A stretch of 8,364 nucleotides of DNA from Pseudomonadota bacterium (lineage in GTDB: Bacteria > Pseudomonadota > Gammaproteobacteria > Steroidobacterales > GCA-2729495): contig JAUPLK010000050.1 in assembly GCA_030836925.1 (NCBI GenBank), positions 1 to 8,364 on the forward strand, given 5' to 3'. Shown piece after piece: positions 7,700-8,364 of the stretch; the first letter of the stretch is position 1, and every line of letters starts with the position of its first letter. Below the pieces are notes generated by a model. That model saw only the letters and a program-made list of their open reading frames with translations. It was not told the DNA's origin and did not search any database. The translations under genes and the position numbers were made by a program.

Positions 7700-7729
7700 G
7701 ATGGCGCTCCTACAGATGGCGCTCCTACA
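7685..7729. repeat. Tandem 15-bp repeats derived from the REP head
   Basis: The unit GATGGCGCTCCTACA occurs twice, identical, at 7700-7714 and 7715-7729. The preceding 15 bases, 7685-7699, are the outer end of the right REP arm and match the unit at 12 of 15 positions. The array therefore looks like a local expansion of the REP head, with the loop-side palindrome missing in the added copies. Read on the minus strand it gives TGTAGGAGCG three times at 15-nt spacing, counting the TGTGGGAGCG variant of the arm. It ends 31 nt before the -35 box of the fliC promoter. Confidence 0.85.
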
Positions 7730-7760
7730 GAAACTGCGACGCCGGTCACACAGGCGCCGT

Positions 7761-7787
7761 TCAAGTCTCCTCCCGCCACGCCGATAA
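7761..7787 (+). promoter_or_regulatory. Sigma-28 (FliA) promoter of fliC
   Basis: TCAAG at 7761-7765 and GCCGATAA at 7780-7787 are separated by exactly 14 nt. The enteric FliA consensus is TAAAG, 14 nt, GCCGATAA, and a TCAAG -35 is common in Pseudomonas and relatives. The -10 matches the consensus at all eight positions. Initiation would be expected a few bases downstream, near 7793-7797, giving a leader of roughly 80 nt. The location fits a late-class flagellin promoter released when FlgM is exported after hook completion. The start point is inferred, not shown. Confidence 0.9.
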
Positions 7788-7877
7788 CCCTGCTGCACAG
7801 CTTCGCAGGGCCAACCCGGAAACGCACCGGCCCCCTGGGAAAGCGGCGAAATTCAGGTAACCACCCAGGAGACGAAA
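7788..7877 (+). other. fliC 5' leader with possible secondary structures
   Basis: Two pairings are visible. CCCTGC at 7788-7793 can pair with GCAGGG at 7805-7810 around an 11-nt loop, but it begins at or before the expected transcript start, so it may not form in full. CCTGGG at 7834-7839 can pair with CCCAGG at 7864-7869, which would cover the first part of the Shine-Dalgarno. GGA trinucleotides occur at 7818, 7838 and 7868. These could matter for translational control, but each stem is only 6 bp and nothing here proves regulation. Confidence 0.35.
7867..7872 (+). promoter_or_regulatory. Strong Shine-Dalgarno of fliC
   Basis: AGGAGA lies 5 nt before the ATG at 7878. It is the strongest ribosome-binding site in the window and fixes the flagellin start, in keeping with the high expression flagellin needs. 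Confidence 0.85.
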
Positions 7878-8364
7878 ATGCCCAGTGTAGTAAATACCAA
7901 CGTGTTGTCGCTGAATGCCCAGCGCAACCTGACCCGCTCCCAGGATACTCTCGCCACCGCCCTGCAGCGCCTGTCCTCCGGTCTGCGCATCAACAGCGCC
8001 AAGGACGACGCCGCCGGCCTCGCGATCGCCAACCGGTTCACCACGCAGATCCGTGGTCTCAACCAGGCTGCGCGCAACGCCAACGACGGTATCTCCCTGG
8101 CACAGACCGCCGAGTCGGCACTCGACGAACTCACCAACAACCTGCAGCGCATCCGTGAGCTCGCCGTGCAGTCCGCCAACGCGACCAACTCCGCTTCCGA
8201 CCGCGCCGCACTCGACCAGGAAGTGCAGCAGCGTATCGCGGAAATCAACCGCATCTCCTCGCAGACCTCGTTCAACGGCCAGAAGGTTCTTGACGGCAGC
8301 TTCGGCACCGCCGCCTTCCAGGTCGGCGCGAACGTCGGCGAGACGATCTCGGTGAACCTGACCA
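7878..8364 (+). CDS. fliC: Flagellin FliC, N-terminal part (runs off the window)
   Basis: Flagellin is the filament subunit. Only 162 complete codons are present and no stop is reached. The protein starts MPSVVNTNVLSLNAQRNL, the conserved D0 helix, followed by RLSSGLRINSAKDDAAGLAI and FTTQIRGLNQAARNANDGIS of D0/D1. LQRIRELAVQSANATN (89-104) is the conserved D1 helix, and SQTSFNGQKVLDG (128-140) is the usual end of the N-terminal D1 region. Arg91, Leu95 and Glu115 align with the residues of Salmonella FliC contacted by the TLR5 receptor. It has its own FliA promoter and Shine-Dalgarno. A different frame is open across 7673-8158 but has no family resemblance and starts inside the REP palindrome. 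Whether further flagellin copies follow cannot be seen. Confidence 0.97.
   Translation, partial: MPSVVNTNVLSLNAQRNLTRSQDTLATALQRLSSGLRINSAKDDAAGLAIANRFTTQIRGLNQAARNANDGISLAQTAESALDELTNNLQRIRELAVQSANATNSASDRAALDQEVQQRIAEINRISSQTSFNGQKVLDGSFGTAAFQVGANVGETISVNLT

Noticed and set aside
7673..8158. A 161-codon open frame on the + strand overlapping the fliC start, with a TDGAPTDGAPTE-like repeat
   Set aside because: It starts inside the REP palindrome, its repeat is just the 15-bp tandem array translated, and it runs through the FliA promoter and in another frame across well-conserved flagellin sequence. It is not a gene.

Overview
This window is an ordinary but complete stretch of a proteobacterial flagellar locus, all on the + strand: the last codons of flgE, then flgF, flgG, flgH, flgI, flgJ, flgK and flgL in unbroken order, then the first 162 codons of a flagellin gene (fliC) that runs off the right edge. 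The DNA is GC-rich (low to mid 60s % by eye). FlgJ is the two-domain rod-cap/peptidoglycan-hydrolase type. FlgH and FlgI (L and P rings) show a Gram-negative envelope. The flagellin N-terminus resembles gammaproteobacterial flagellins. A GTAG-headed extragenic palindrome of the kind common in Xanthomonadales and Pseudomonas lies before fliC. I infer a gammaproteobacterium, perhaps near Xanthomonadales/Nevskiales; the lineage is uncertain.

Layout. 1-36 is the flgE tail. 48-6409 holds flgF to flgK, with gaps of 1 to 40 nt and Shine-Dalgarno sites before most genes, so it reads as one transcription unit with flgL (6427-7617). 7618-7877 is the only real intergenic region. It holds a 24-nt-arm inverted pair of REP-like units, tandem 15-bp copies of the REP head, a near-consensus sigma-28 (FliA) promoter, and a leader of about 80 nt ending in a strong Shine-Dalgarno. 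fliC starts at 7878.

How the genes work together. FlgE is the hook. FlgF and FlgG form the proximal and distal rod. FlgH and FlgI form the outer-membrane and periplasmic bushings around the rod. FlgJ caps the growing rod and cuts peptidoglycan. FlgK and FlgL form the hook-filament junction, on which FliC polymerises. The operon is thus mostly hook-basal-body (middle) genes, followed by the late flagellin gene under its own FliA promoter.

I found no undescribed system. The points worth a second look are a beta-rich module present twice in FlgK and once in FlgL, the REP cluster with expanded head repeats just upstream of the flagellin promoter, a possible structure covering the fliC ribosome-binding site, and a cysteine-free FlgI.
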